Shown: positions 25,355 through 33,520 of the stretch, piece after piece | Position numbering within the stretch: position 1 is the stretch's first letter | How the letters are laid out: each line of letters starts with the position of its first letter | Assembly: GCF_018811945.1 (NCBI RefSeq) | Contig: NZ_JACRVU010000027.1 | Location: 1 to 37,421, forward strand | Direction of reading: 5' to 3' | Source of the DNA: Gluconobacter sp. P1C6_b | GTDB taxonomy: Bacteria; Pseudomonadota; Alphaproteobacteria; Acetobacterales; Acetobacteraceae | Length of the DNA stretch: 37,421 bases | The notes under the pieces: model-generated | What the model was told of the DNA's origin: nothing | Databases searched by the model: none | Seen by the model: the letters and a program-made list of their open reading frames with translations, nothing else | Position numbers and translations under genes: made by a program

Positions 25355-25398
25355 GCGGCTCTCATATATGGAACAATCGGTACATATATGAGAGCCGC
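25355..25398. promoter_or_regulatory. Perfect 16-bp-arm inverted repeat, probable TetR operator
   Basis: GCGGCTCTCATATATG (25355-25370) is exactly repeated in inverse as CATATATGAGAGCCGC (25383-25398), with 12 bases between. Each arm also holds the self-complementary CATATATG, with centres 20 bp apart (two helical turns). It abuts the MFS start codon and covers its predicted -10, so binding by the adjacent TetR protein would block MFS transcription. In RNA it could also fold over the MFS start. Confidence 0.8.
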
Positions 25399-25411
25399 CA
25401 AATCTTGGCAA
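25383..25411 (-). promoter_or_regulatory. Predicted MFS promoter
   Basis: On the minus strand TTGCCA (25411-25406) is followed after 17 bases by TATATG (25388-25383). The -10 box falls inside the right arm of the inverted repeat, giving a leader of about 20 bases before ATG 25354. Confidence 0.6.
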
Positions 25412-25433
25412 TCACTTCTGGATCACTTAATAT
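25405..25433 (+). promoter_or_regulatory. Predicted tetR promoter
   Basis: TTGGCA (25405-25410) and TAATAT (25428-25433) are separated by exactly 17 bases. The -35 box overlaps that of the opposing MFS promoter, so the two promoters are back to back and share the bases TTGGCAA. Confidence 0.7.
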
Positions 25434-25460
25434 GAAAGTCTTTTCGGAAGGAGCGGCAGC

Positions 25461-26099
25461 ATGGCGCGGACAGGGCGTCCCCGGGAGTTTGACAGGGACA
25501 GGGCGATTGACGCCGCTATGGCGCTGTTCTGGTCGCAGGGCTACGAACCGACGTCCCTGACCCAGCTCAAGTCCTGCATGGGCAATATTTCGCCCGCGAG
25601 TTTCTATGCCGCGTTCGGCTCCAAGGAAGCCCTGTTCCGTGAAGTCGTGCAGCATTATCTGGCGACTTACGGGCAGGTCATGGCGCCGCTGGGGGATGAA
25701 AGTCTGGCGCCGCGTGATGCGATCGAACGGACGCTGCGCGGTTCGGCGGCCATGCAGTCAGCTCGGGCGCATCCCTGCGGCTGTCTGATCGTGGCAGGTG
25801 CCAGCAACTGTTCGCCTGAAAACGAACCCGTCCAGGCCCTGCTCGCAAAAGAGCGGCAGCGGACGCGCGCCGGATTCAGGGCCTGCGTGAAACGTGCCAT
25901 TGCCAGCGGGGAGTTGCGGGACTGCCCGGCAACAGAGGTACTGCCCGATATTTTCACGACCTTCTTGCATGGCATGACCTGCGAAGCCCGTGACGGTGTG
26001 AGGTCGGAAAATCTGGAGGCGGCCATCACCTCTCTCCTGACGCTGTGGGATGCCAGTGCCGTGGTGCCCGGAACAGGAAAACATCCGAAAAATTTCTGA
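25461..26099 (+). CDS. TetR/AcrR-family repressor
   Basis: A 212-residue regulator. The N-terminal helix-turn-helix reads GRPREFDRDRAIDAAMALFW, then SPASFYAAFGSKEALFREVV, the standard TetR DNA-binding domain. The C-terminal ligand domain includes HPCGCLIVAGASNCSPENEP, the pattern of the YxaF/LmrA-like or TetR_C subgroup with cysteines that might sense redox or electrophiles (inference). AAGGAG at 25448-25453 precedes ATG 25461 by 7 bases. It is divergent from the MFS exporter and upstream of a set of reductases; it probably represses the MFS gene through the inverted repeat and may also act at the dyad downstream. Confidence 0.9.
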   Translation: MARTGRPREFDRDRAIDAAMALFWSQGYEPTSLTQLKSCMGNISPASFYAAFGSKEALFREVVQHYLATYGQVMAPLGDESLAPRDAIERTLRGSAAMQSARAHPCGCLIVAGASNCSPENEPVQALLAKERQRTRAGFRACVKRAIASGELRDCPATEVLPDIFTTFLHGMTCEARDGVRSENLEAAITSLLTLWDASAVVPGTGKHPKNF

Positions 26100-26141
26100 C
26101 GCATTGCAGCAATGGCAGGCGTCGGAGTATCGCAATTCTTT

Positions 26142-26209
26142 TCCGTATCGTCCGATCCATAATTCCTTGACGCTATCCTGTGTGCATATTATGGACTGAT
26201 CGATACGGA
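26142..26209. promoter_or_regulatory. Large imperfect dyad and candidate promoter before the SDR cluster
   Basis: TCCGTATCG...TCCATA (26142-26161) is mirrored by TATGGA...CGATACGGA (26190-26209). 16 of 20 positions match, with a 28-base centre. A TTGACG (26167-26172) lies in the centre, and TATTAT/TATGGA at 26187-26195 overlap the right arm. A regulator bound here would control the SDR-SRPBCC-BdcA unit. The -10 spacing is not ideal (14 or 17). Confidence 0.55.
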
Positions 26210-26256
26210 AATTGAATTCCGGAACATATCGCCGCACTCGGCTAGGGAATCCGGTT

Positions 26257-27018
26257 ATGAGCACACAGGACATTGCCTTCGTCACGGGGGCCAATCGTGG
26301 CATCGGATACAGTAGCGCAAAGCATCTGATCGCCTCGGGCATCGACGTGATCGGGACCTATCACTCCAATGAAGACGAGGCGAAAGCCGCCGAAGCAGCA
26401 CTTGGCGGAGAAACCGCGAAACTGCGGATGCTGCGGCTGGATATCGCGGACCATGCGTCGTTCGCGGCGTTTGCCGGGAAGGTCACAGAGCTTCTCACCC
26501 GTGAATTCGGGCAGCAGACGCTGCGTTACGTGGTGCAGAACGCGGGCAACATCATTCACACGCGCTTCGATGCCGCGACGTCCGAACAACTCGACAACCA
26601 GTACAACATCCACTTCAAGGGGCCGTACCTGCTGACGGTGGCCCTTCTGCCCCTGATCCGGAACGGCGGGCGCATTCTCAACATCACTTCTGCCGCGACC
26701 CGTTTTTACCTGACGGATCATGGTCCCTATTCGGCCATGAAGGCCGCAACCGAAGTCATTTCGCTTTACATGGCGAAAGAACTGGGTGAGCGGGGGATTA
26801 CCGTCAATGCCGTGGCCCCGGGCGCGGTCGCATCGGATTTCGGCGGGGGGCTGGTCCGCGATGATGCCACGGTCAACAAAAGCCTCGCTGACATCACGCC
26901 GCTGGGGCGTGTCGGGCAACCCGATGATATCGGAGCCGCGGTCCGTGCCCTTCTGTCCGACGACATGCGCTGGGTGAACGGTCAACGCATCGAAGTGACG
27001 GGAGGGCAGTCGCTATGA
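26257..27018 (+). CDS. Short-chain dehydrogenase/reductase
   Basis: A 253-residue NAD(P)-dependent oxidoreductase. The nucleotide motif TGANRGIGYSSAKHL (residues ~10-25), NAG in VVQNAGN, Ser in LNITSAATRF, and the YSAMK of GPYSAMKAATEV (catalytic Tyr and Lys) are all in place, followed by VNAVAPGAVASDFGG. The substrate is unknown. ATG 26257 is chosen because the family starts there; the frame opens 15 codons earlier. It is first in a tight run with a SRPBCC gene (31 bases on) and a second SDR, downstream of a dyad that probably contains the promoter. Confidence 0.9.
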   Translation: MSTQDIAFVTGANRGIGYSSAKHLIASGIDVIGTYHSNEDEAKAAEAALGGETAKLRMLRLDIADHASFAAFAGKVTELLTREFGQQTLRYVVQNAGNIIHTRFDAATSEQLDNQYNIHFKGPYLLTVALLPLIRNGGRILNITSAATRFYLTDHGPYSAMKAATEVISLYMAKELGERGITVNAVAPGAVASDFGGGLVRDDATVNKSLADITPLGRVGQPDDIGAAVRALLSDDMRWVNGQRIEVTGGQSL

Positions 27019-27049
27019 TGGCCGGACAGACACGATTGGGAGCCGCATC

Positions 27050-27502
27050 ATGATCCACCTCATGGCCAGCAGCGTCCTTCCTGCTCCCGTTCCAGCCGTC
27101 TGGGATCTGATCCGGGATTTCGGCGCCCTTGGAAACTGGTTGCCGGGTGTGAAAATCTGTGTGATCGAGGGCGATGAGGCCGGGGACCGAGTAGGCGCGA
27201 TCCGCCGTCTTGAAATGGGCGATGTCGGTGTGATCCGGGAGCGGCTTCTCGCATTGTCCGATGTGGATCATGCGGTGACGTTCTCGATTATTGAGTCTGC
27301 CCTGCCGATTGGGAACTATCGGTCGACGATCAGCCTTCTTCCCATAACGGATGGTGATCGCACGTTCATTCAGTGGCGGGGGCAGTTCGAGGCACCCGTC
27401 GAACATGCGGCCAGTATGGAGGCCCGGATGCCGGCAGAGATCTATCAGCCAGCCTTCGACAGACTGGCAGAAATTCTGCTCTCGCTGGAGACGCAGTCAT
27501 GA
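27050..27502 (+). CDS. SRPBCC-family (polyketide cyclase/START-like) protein
   Basis: A 150-residue protein whose opening, ASSVLPAPVPAVWDLIRDFG, then LGNWLPGVKICVIEGDEAGD and VGAIRRLEMGDVGVIRERLL, is that of the SRPBCC ligand-binding fold (polyketide cyclase 2 type). These proteins carry a hydrophobic cavity; many bacterial members have no known ligand. GGGAG about 9 bases before ATG 27050 is the ribosome site. The stop overlaps the start of the following BdcA-like gene (ATGA), so the two are coupled. Pairing with two reductases suggests a shared small-molecule substrate (inference). Confidence 0.88.
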   Translation: MIHLMASSVLPAPVPAVWDLIRDFGALGNWLPGVKICVIEGDEAGDRVGAIRRLEMGDVGVIRERLLALSDVDHAVTFSIIESALPIGNYRSTISLLPITDGDRTFIQWRGQFEAPVEHAASMEARMPAEIYQPAFDRLAEILLSLETQS

Positions 27503-28212
27503 GCGGTTTTGAGGGTAAATCCGTTCTCGTGCTTGGCGGCAGCCGCGGGATTGGAGCCGCCATCGTGCGTCGTTTCGCTTCGGAGGGAGCAAAAGTCCTG
27601 TTCACGTATTTGTCTTCCCCGGACGATGCCGAAGTTCTGGCGGCCGAGACCGGAAGCGAGGCCCTTTGCGCCGACAGTGGCGACCGTGACGCTCTCATCG
27701 CGCTAATTGGCTCACTTGGCCCGCTTGATGTTCTGGTCGTCAATTCCGGCATTCTTGGCGCGGGCGATCCGCTGGACATCCCCCCGGATGACATCGACCG
27801 GCTGTTCCGCATCAATATCCACGCGCCCTACCATGCGGCCGTTGCTGCCGCCCGGACCATGCCCGACGGGGGACGCATCATTTTCATCGGGTCCGTCAAT
27901 GCCGACCGTATGCCGATGGCCGGCCTTGCGGCCTACAGTGCCAGTAAATCGGCGTTACAGGGCATGACCCGGGGACTGGCGCGTGATTTCGGTGCACGCG
28001 GCATCACCGTCAATGTCGTCCAGCCCGGGCCGACCGATACCGATATGAACCCTGCCGATGGTCCGCTGAAGGACGTGATGCATGGTTTTATGGCAATCAA
28101 ACGCCATGCCACGGGCTCAGAGGTCGCTGGACTGGTGGCATACCTTGCCGGACCAGAGGCTGGCATCATCACGGGCGCCGCCTACAACATCGACGGCGGC
28201 TTCTCAGCCTGA
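27499..28212 (+). CDS. bdcA: BdcA-like short-chain dehydrogenase (cyclic-di-GMP-binding biofilm dispersal mediator homologue)
   Basis: A 237-residue SDR with [20 protein letters not shown] as cofactor loop, [37 protein letters not shown] (Tyr-Lys pair) and [20 protein letters not shown]. The strings [25 protein letters not shown] and [12 protein letters not shown] closely follow E. coli BdcA (YjgI) as I remember it, a protein reported to bind cyclic di-GMP and promote biofilm dispersal. Whether it does so here is not shown; it could be an ordinary reductase. It starts within the stop of the SRPBCC gene and is followed after 43 bases by an aldo/keto reductase. Confidence 0.85.
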   Translation: MSGFEGKSVLVLGGSRGIGAAIVRRFASEGAKVLFTYLSSPDDAEVLAAETGSEALCADSGDRDALIALIGSLGPLDVLVVNSGILGAGDPLDIPPDDIDRLFRINIHAPYHAAVAAARTMPDGGRIIFIGSVNADRMPMAGLAAYSASKSALQGMTRGLARDFGARGITVNVVQPGPTDTDMNPADGPLKDVMHGFMAIKRHATGSEVAGLVAYLAGPEAGIITGAAYNIDGGFSA

Positions 28213-28255
28213 TGGAATGACTGCTCCCACCCGCTGGAAACAAGGACCGAGGATC

Positions 28256-29146
28256 ATGACCGATACAGCTTCCAACGCTTCCCGATCCGGCACCTTCAGA
28301 ATTGGAGGCGATCTCGAGATCAACCGGCTGGGTTTCGGCGCCATGCGCATTACGGGGCCCGGGATATGGGGACCGCCCGCCGACCATGATGAGGCCGTCC
28401 GCACGCTGGAACGTCTTCCCGAACTCGGTGTCAACTTCATCGACACGGCGGATTCCTACGGACCGGATGTCTCGGAATGGCTGATCCGGGAGGCGCTGCA
28501 CCCGTATCCCAAGCAACTTGTGATCGCCACGAAGGGCGGTCTGACCCGTTCCGGACCGGATATCTGGAAGCCGGTCGGGCGGCCGGAATATCTGCTCCAG
28601 CAGGTGCACAAAAGCCTGCGCAATCTCGGCGTCGAACAGATCGACCTGTGGCAGCTGCACCGGATTGACCCCAAAGTGCCGGCGGACGAGCAGTTCGATG
28701 CGATCAGATCCTTCATCGACCAGAAACTCATCCGTCATGCGGGATTGAGTGAGGTTTCCGTCGATGACATCAGGGGGGCGTCGAAGTTCTTTGACGTGGC
28801 GACCGTCCAGAACCGCTACAATCTCGTCGACCGGACCAGTGAGGACGTGCTCGATTACTGTGCAGCCCGGAACATCGGCTTCATCCCGTGGTTTCCGCTT
28901 GCGGCCGGTGACCTGGCGAAGCCGGGGTCGATTCTGGATCTCATGGCCCGGAAATATGAGGCTCACCCGAGCCAGATCGCACTGGCCTGGATCCTGAAAC
29001 GCAGCCCGGTGATGCTGCCCATTCCAGGCACGTCCAAGGTCGCCCATCTGGAACAGAATGTAGCGGCGACCGGCATTGCACTGTCCAACGAGGACTTCAT
29101 GGCTTTGGATGCAGAAGGCCGCAAGGCGTTCCGGTCCAGGTCGTAG
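28256..29146 (+). CDS. Aldo/keto reductase
   Basis: A 296-residue NADPH-dependent oxidoreductase of the AKR barrel. The catalytic tetrad is visible: Asp and Tyr in [11 protein letters not shown], Lys in LVIATKGG, and His in LWQLHRID. The C-terminal cofactor loop ([19 protein letters not shown]) is also present. It reduces aldehydes or ketones; the substrate is unknown. ATG 28256 is chosen because AAGGA and GAGGA lie just upstream and family proteins start a little before [16 protein letters not shown]. It probably continues the operon of the SDR, SRPBCC and BdcA genes. A convergent gene begins to overlap no further than 18 bases away. Confidence 0.9.
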   Translation: MTDTASNASRSGTFRIGGDLEINRLGFGAMRITGPGIWGPPADHDEAVRTLERLPELGVNFIDTADSYGPDVSEWLIREALHPYPKQLVIATKGGLTRSGPDIWKPVGRPEYLLQQVHKSLRNLGVEQIDLWQLHRIDPKVPADEQFDAIRSFIDQKLIRHAGLSEVSVDDIRGASKFFDVATVQNRYNLVDRTSEDVLDYCAARNIGFIPWFPLAAGDLAKPGSILDLMARKYEAHPSQIALAWILKRSPVMLPIPGTSKVAHLEQNVAATGIALSNEDFMALDAEGRKAFRSRS

Positions 29147-29164
29147 GAGAATGCTTGCGGACAG

Positions 29165-29629
29165 TTAGAGGCCCAGCGCCGAAAGGCCGGGATGGCTGTC
29201 CGGGCGTCTCGTTTCAGACCAGTGGAACAGGCGGCTGTCGGCTGAAATGGGCTGGTCGTTGATGGACGCGGCGCGGTAACGCATCAGCCCGTTTTCATCG
29301 AACTCCCAGTTTTCGTTTCCATGGGATCTGAACCACTGCCCGGACTGATCCCGCCATTCATACGCAAATCGGACCGCAATCCGGTCGTCCCGAAAAGCCC
29401 AGAGCTCCTTGATGAGCCGATAGTCCTGCTCACGCTGCCATTTCTGCGTCAGGAACGTCACGATCTCTTCCCGCCCCCGGATGAAGTCCGAGCGATTGCG
29501 CCACTGGCTGTCTGGCGTATAGGCCAGCGACACTTTTTCAGGGTCCCGGGTATTCCAGGCGTCTTCCGCGATGCGGACCTTCCGGGCAGCAGTTTCGGCA
29601 TTGAAGGGAGGAAATGGGGGTCGGGACAT
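29165..29629 (-). CDS. DUF1348 NTF2-like (SnoaL-fold) protein
   Basis: A 154-residue protein with the markers of DUF1348: [40 protein letters not shown], the [20 protein letters not shown] segment, and [18 protein letters not shown]. These have a nuclear-transport-factor-2-like cone that could bind a small ligand; the function is unknown. It lies opposite a GlxA-type regulator with 108 bases between their starts, so that regulator may control it (inference), and converges on the aldo/keto reductase gene. Confidence 0.88.
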   Translation of the reverse strand: MSRPPFPPFNAETAARKVRIAEDAWNTRDPEKVSLAYTPDSQWRNRSDFIRGREEIVTFLTQKWQREQDYRLIKELWAFRDDRIAVRFAYEWRDQSGQWFRSHGNENWEFDENGLMRYRAASINDQPISADSRLFHWSETRRPDSHPGLSALGL

Positions 29630-29737
29630 TGGACATTCCGTCTCTGGTTCGGGAATGGATCACGGGCTGATCCTGTGCCTGTCAGTGTTTTCCACAAGAG
29701 TATTTGACGAAAGGACAATGATCCCTCATTTCAGGCC

Positions 29738-30691
29738 ATGCCCATACGGATCGGTCTTCTGCTTTATCCCGACTTCCAGCTGCTCGATGCCGCCGGAGTC
29801 ACCGCGGCTTTCGAAATCGCCGGGACGCTGGGAAAGGCCGCGTATGAGACAATAGCCGTCTCCCGGCATGGCGGGCTGGTCCGGTCGTCTTCGGGCATGG
29901 CACTCGAAACCGTTCCGCTCGCGAGGGCCGGGTTCTTCGACACGCTTGTCGTCGTCGGGGGCAAGGGTCATGCAACGGCCATGGACTGCCCGGAGTTGCA
30001 GGGTTTTATCCGCCATCACGCCGATACGGCACGGCGGATCTGCAGTGTGTGTACGGGCGCTTTCCTGCTGGCGGCGGCCGGGCTGCTTGATGGACGCCGT
30101 GCAACCACACACTGGCAAAAGGCCGGGGCCCTGAAAGCACGGTTTCCCGGAATCAGGGTCTCGGCAGATGCCATTCATATCCAGGATGGTCCGGTCTGGA
30201 CATCGGCCGGCATCAGCGCAGGCATCGACATGGCGCTGGCGCTGATAACCCAGGATCTCGGGGCGGAGATCGGACGTCGTACGGCGCAGCAGATGGTGGT
30301 GTTCTATCATCGCCCCGGCGGACAGTCCCAGTTCTCGGCCCTTCTGGAGATGGGGAGTACTCAGGACCGCTTTTCCGGGCTTCTGGGATGGATTCGGTCC
30401 AACCTTCAGCAGCGCCTGACCGTGGACGTTCTCGCCAGTCAGGTCGGCATGAGTCCGCGGAATTTTTCACGCAGTTTCAGGGTTGCGGTGGGCATGAGCC
30501 CTGCCAGAGCGGTCGAGAAACTGCGTCTGGAAGCCGCGCGCGAGCGGGTCGAGCAATCCACGCTCCCCATCGAAGCCATCGCCGTCATAACCGGCTTTCA
30601 CGATCCCGAGCGGATGCGCCGCGCCTTCCTGCGCGAATTTCAGCAGCCACCTCAGGCTGTCCGGCGGAATGCCGCGAACAGCCCAAGCTGA
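29738..30691 (+). CDS. GlxA-type AraC-family regulator with DJ-1/PfpI-like domain
   Basis: A 317-residue regulator. Residues ~1-175 form a class I glutamine amidotransferase-like domain (IGLLLYPDFQLLDAAGVTAA, then ICSVCTGAFLLAAAGLLDGR, with the nucleophile-elbow Cys). Residues ~215-310 form the AraC helix-turn-helix (LTVDVLASQVGMSPRNFSRS, then IEAIAVITGFHDPERMRRAF). Such proteins sense unknown metabolites and activate neighbouring oxidoreductase or transporter genes. It is divergent from the DUF1348 gene and convergent with the efflux operon. ATG 29738 has AGG close upstream. Confidence 0.92.
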   Translation: MPIRIGLLLYPDFQLLDAAGVTAAFEIAGTLGKAAYETIAVSRHGGLVRSSSGMALETVPLARAGFFDTLVVVGGKGHATAMDCPELQGFIRHHADTARRICSVCTGAFLLAAAGLLDGRRATTHWQKAGALKARFPGIRVSADAIHIQDGPVWTSAGISAGIDMALALITQDLGAEIGRRTAQQMVVFYHRPGGQSQFSALLEMGSTQDRFSGLLGWIRSNLQQRLTVDVLASQVGMSPRNFSRSFRVAVGMSPARAVEKLRLEAARERVEQSTLPIEAIAVITGFHDPERMRRAFLREFQQPPQAVRRNAANSPS

Positions 30692-30744
30692 ACTACCCCA
30701 AGGCTGCGCGCAGTCTGCAAGCAGCAGCTACGATACGTCAAAGC

Positions 30745-32334
30745 CTAGTTCCGGGGCTGAAAACCGGCGCCGCCGGCAGGGAGCGTCAGGTTTTCGAACT
30801 GTTCCGGATGCTGGGATGCCGTGACGTCTCCAACAGGTTTCGGGTGGTGCAGGTGGTCGTATTGCAGCGGAGTGATCGAGAGGGTCTGGTCCATGGTCGG
30901 CAGATCCTTCACGTTCCAGCCGCCGCCGAGGCTGCGGATCAGGTCTACATCCGCGTGGTACAGGCGGGTTGCGACCTCGACCTGATGGATACGGCTTTCC
31001 AGCGTGTTTTCCTGACTGACGATGGCTTCAAGATAGGTTCCAACACCGCCCTGATAGAGCGTCATGGTCATGTTCTGCGTGGCGAGATTGGCCTTCACCG
31101 CCTGTTCCAGCGCCACATTTTCCTTCGTCAGACGCTCGGTGAGGGACAGACCGTCCTCCACTTCGCGGAACGCTGACAGGACCTTCATCCGATACGTATC
31201 GCGCGTCTCCCGATAGGCCGACCATGTCCTCTGAAGCTCCGCCCGGCGCAGTCCGCCATCGAACAGCGGCATGTGGAAGCTCGCCCCATAGGTCCACAGC
31301 GAGTTGGCGAGGTTGGCCAGATCAAATCCGTTGGCTTCGAACCCGCCATTCAGTTTGAGCGCGATATGCGGATAGAACGCCGCGCGGGCAATGCCGATCT
31401 CCCGGTTGGCCTGCGCCATTTCGCGCTCGGACGCCGCGATGTCCGGACGACGCTGAAGCAGGGTCGAAGGCACGTTCGTCGGGATCGTCGGCTGGATGAA
31501 ATGGAACTCCGGGCTGGCCGGAATATGGAAGCTCGACGGCGATGTATTGGTCAGCACCGCGATGGCGTGTTCCATGACCTGCCGTGCCGCCTGAATATCC
31601 AGCCGTGCCGCCTGCGTAGTGTAAAGCTGCGCCTGCGCACGCGCCAGATCGAGGCGTGGGGCCGCCTGGTTCTGGACCTGGTTTTCCGTAATGCGGACGG
31701 CCCGCTCATAATAGCTGATGGACTGCTCATAAATCGCATCCTGCGCGTCATAACCGCGCAGCTGGATATAATCGCGGGCCAGTTCGGCCTGCGTGCTCAG
31801 GCGCGCCATGGCAAAATCGGCGGCCCGCTGCTGGGCGAACTGCTTCTGCGCCCGCACGCGGTTGCGGATGGACGACCAGAAATCAGGCTCCCACGACACC
31901 AGCCCCCCATAGTCCTCGCTGGTCTGGGTCAGGGTGGCGCCGTTGCGGAACAGCCGGTCGGCGGACTGCTTGTTGTCCGAAGCCCCGGCATCCAGACTGG
32001 CATGGGGCAGCAGCTCCGAACGGGCTGCCACGACGAGCGATCGCGCCTGAATGAAGCGTTCGGCCGCGGCTTGGATATCGCCGTTATCAGCCGTGGCCCG
32101 CGCTTCAAGCTCGTTCAGCAGCGGATCCTGAAACATGGTCCACCAGTCGGCGGGCAGGGCCGTATCCGCGGGGGTTGCCACGGCAAAGGGCGCCTGTCCC
32201 TGCCAGCTTGAGGGAACGACAAAGTTCGGGGTTTTGTAAGTCGGGGCCAGATCGCAGGCCGACAGCCCGAGCAGCGACAGGGCGGTGCCGCAGACCAGAC
32301 CGGTGCGGCGGAGGCGGGAGAAGGATGGGATCAT
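30745..32334 (-). CDS. NodT-family outer-membrane efflux lipoprotein
   Basis: A 529-residue outer-membrane factor. The signal ends in the lipobox LSAC, with Cys27 as lipid anchor. The mature protein starts DLAPTYKTPNFVVPSSWQG, typical of NodT/OprM-like channels, and has two repeats of the OEP domain (e.g. ERFIQARSLVVAARSELLPH and QRRPDIAASEREMAQANREI). It forms the trimeric TolC-like duct of the RND pump encoded just upstream. It follows the adaptor gene with 1 base between, is the last gene of the operon, and converges with the GlxA-type regulator gene. Confidence 0.93.
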   Translation of the reverse strand: MIPSFSRLRRTGLVCGTALSLLGLSACDLAPTYKTPNFVVPSSWQGQAPFAVATPADTALPADWWTMFQDPLLNELEARATADNGDIQAAAERFIQARSLVVAARSELLPHASLDAGASDNKQSADRLFRNGATLTQTSEDYGGLVSWEPDFWSSIRNRVRAQKQFAQQRAADFAMARLSTQAELARDYIQLRGYDAQDAIYEQSISYYERAVRITENQVQNQAAPRLDLARAQAQLYTTQAARLDIQAARQVMEHAIAVLTNTSPSSFHIPASPEFHFIQPTIPTNVPSTLLQRRPDIAASEREMAQANREIGIARAAFYPHIALKLNGGFEANGFDLANLANSLWTYGASFHMPLFDGGLRRAELQRTWSAYRETRDTYRMKVLSAFREVEDGLSLTERLTKENVALEQAVKANLATQNMTMTLYQGGVGTYLEAIVSQENTLESRIHQVEVATRLYHADVDLIRSLGGGWNVKDLPTMDQTLSITPLQYDHLHHPKPVGDVTASQHPEQFENLTLPAGGAGFQPRN

Positions 32335-32335
32335 C

Positions 32336-33520
32336 TTACTCGTTCTCTTTTCCGAAGCCGGATTGGTTGTAGCCGCGCTGCGGCACGGTCACATTGACCT
32401 TGTCACCTTCGAGCACGTCGGCGGGCGGGTTGGCGATTACGCGGTCGTTCGGGCCGATGCCAGCCTGAATTTCCGTTGCCGTATCGGCCATGCGTCCGAC
32501 CGTCACGTTCTGGAAATGGACTGTGTTGTCGTCTCGCACCACGGCGAGCTGCATGCCCTTTTCCTGAAAGACCAGAGCACTCGTGGGAACTTCGTAGAGA
32601 TGCGAGTTCTCATTGTTCGCCTTGAGCTCCACCGAAGCAAAGGTGCCCGGCCACAGAACTTCGTTCGGGTTATCCATCTCGAACTCTGTGGTGGAGGTGC
32701 GGGTGTTCGGATCATAGCCGCGTGCGGTCGTCAGGAAGTTCGCCTTGAACTTGCGGTCCTTGAACTGAGGCACGCTAACGTCGGTTGTGATGTCCGGCTG
32801 AAGAACATACTGGAAGACTTCCGGCACGGAGACGAAGAGACGCAGCTTGTGTACGTCAGCCACGGTGAAAAGCTCGGAGGCCTTGCCTGCGGCGTTGAGG
32901 TTGCCGCCGCCGTCATGGACGTAGTCGCCGACATTGATGTCACGCGAGGTCACGATACCATCGAAGGGTGCGACGATCGTCTTGAAGCGTTCGAGAGCCT
33001 CGAAATGAGCAACGTTTCGCTCGGCGGCTTCGACCTGCGCCTTGGCAGACTGCTGGTCAGCCTGTGCGACCGAGACAGACTGCCCCGAGACGGACTGTGA
33101 GCGGCCCATGGCCTGCCAGCGCTGGAGCGTGACATTAGACAGGTTGTACTTTGCCCTGATCGACGCGAGATCGGCCTTCGCCTGTGCGTATTGCGCGTCC
33201 AGTGCCGGGGCGTTGATCTCGGCCAGAACGTCGCCCTGCTTCACGTGGGCACCGTAGTCCTTGTACCACATCTTCACATAGCCCGAGACCTGCGGATAGA
33301 TCGGCGCCTGATACCAGGCGTCAATATTGCCAGGCAGCGTCAGGGCGACCTTCTTGGGTGACTGGATCGGTTTGATGACGGCAACGTCGGGCAGAGCGTT
33401 TTCCTTCGTCTCCGCTGCGAGGGCAGCAGAGACATGGATGCGGTCAACCACGATATAGCCGACATAGAGCGCGAGGAGGCACCCTCCCGCAGCGGCGATG
33501 AGTTTGGGGGAGGTAGCCAT
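32336..33520 (-). CDS. HlyD/MFP-family periplasmic adaptor of an RND pump
   Basis: A 394-residue membrane fusion protein. An N-terminal hydrophobic segment (about residues 7-23, LIAAAGGCLLALYVGYIVV) anchors it in the inner membrane. The lipoyl halves are seen at YPQVSGYVKMWYKDYGAHVK and VAPFDGIVTSRDINVGDYVH. Between them lies a helical hairpin with YAQAKADLASIRAKYNL. The beta-barrel and membrane-proximal domains follow (LWPGTFASVELKANN). It links the permease to the outer-membrane channel. Its start codon overlaps the permease stop (TGATG), so translation is coupled. Confidence 0.93.
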   Translation of the reverse strand: MATSPKLIAAAGGCLLALYVGYIVVDRIHVSAALAAETKENALPDVAVIKPIQSPKKVALTLPGNIDAWYQAPIYPQVSGYVKMWYKDYGAHVKQGDVLAEINAPALDAQYAQAKADLASIRAKYNLSNVTLQRWQAMGRSQSVSGQSVSVAQADQQSAKAQVEAAERNVAHFEALERFKTIVAPFDGIVTSRDINVGDYVHDGGGNLNAAGKASELFTVADVHKLRLFVSVPEVFQYVLQPDITTDVSVPQFKDRKFKANFLTTARGYDPNTRTSTTEFEMDNPNEVLWPGTFASVELKANNENSHLYEVPTSALVFQEKGMQLAVVRDDNTVHFQNVTVGRMADTATEIQAGIGPNDRVIANPPADVLEGDKVNVTVPQRGYNQSGFGKENE

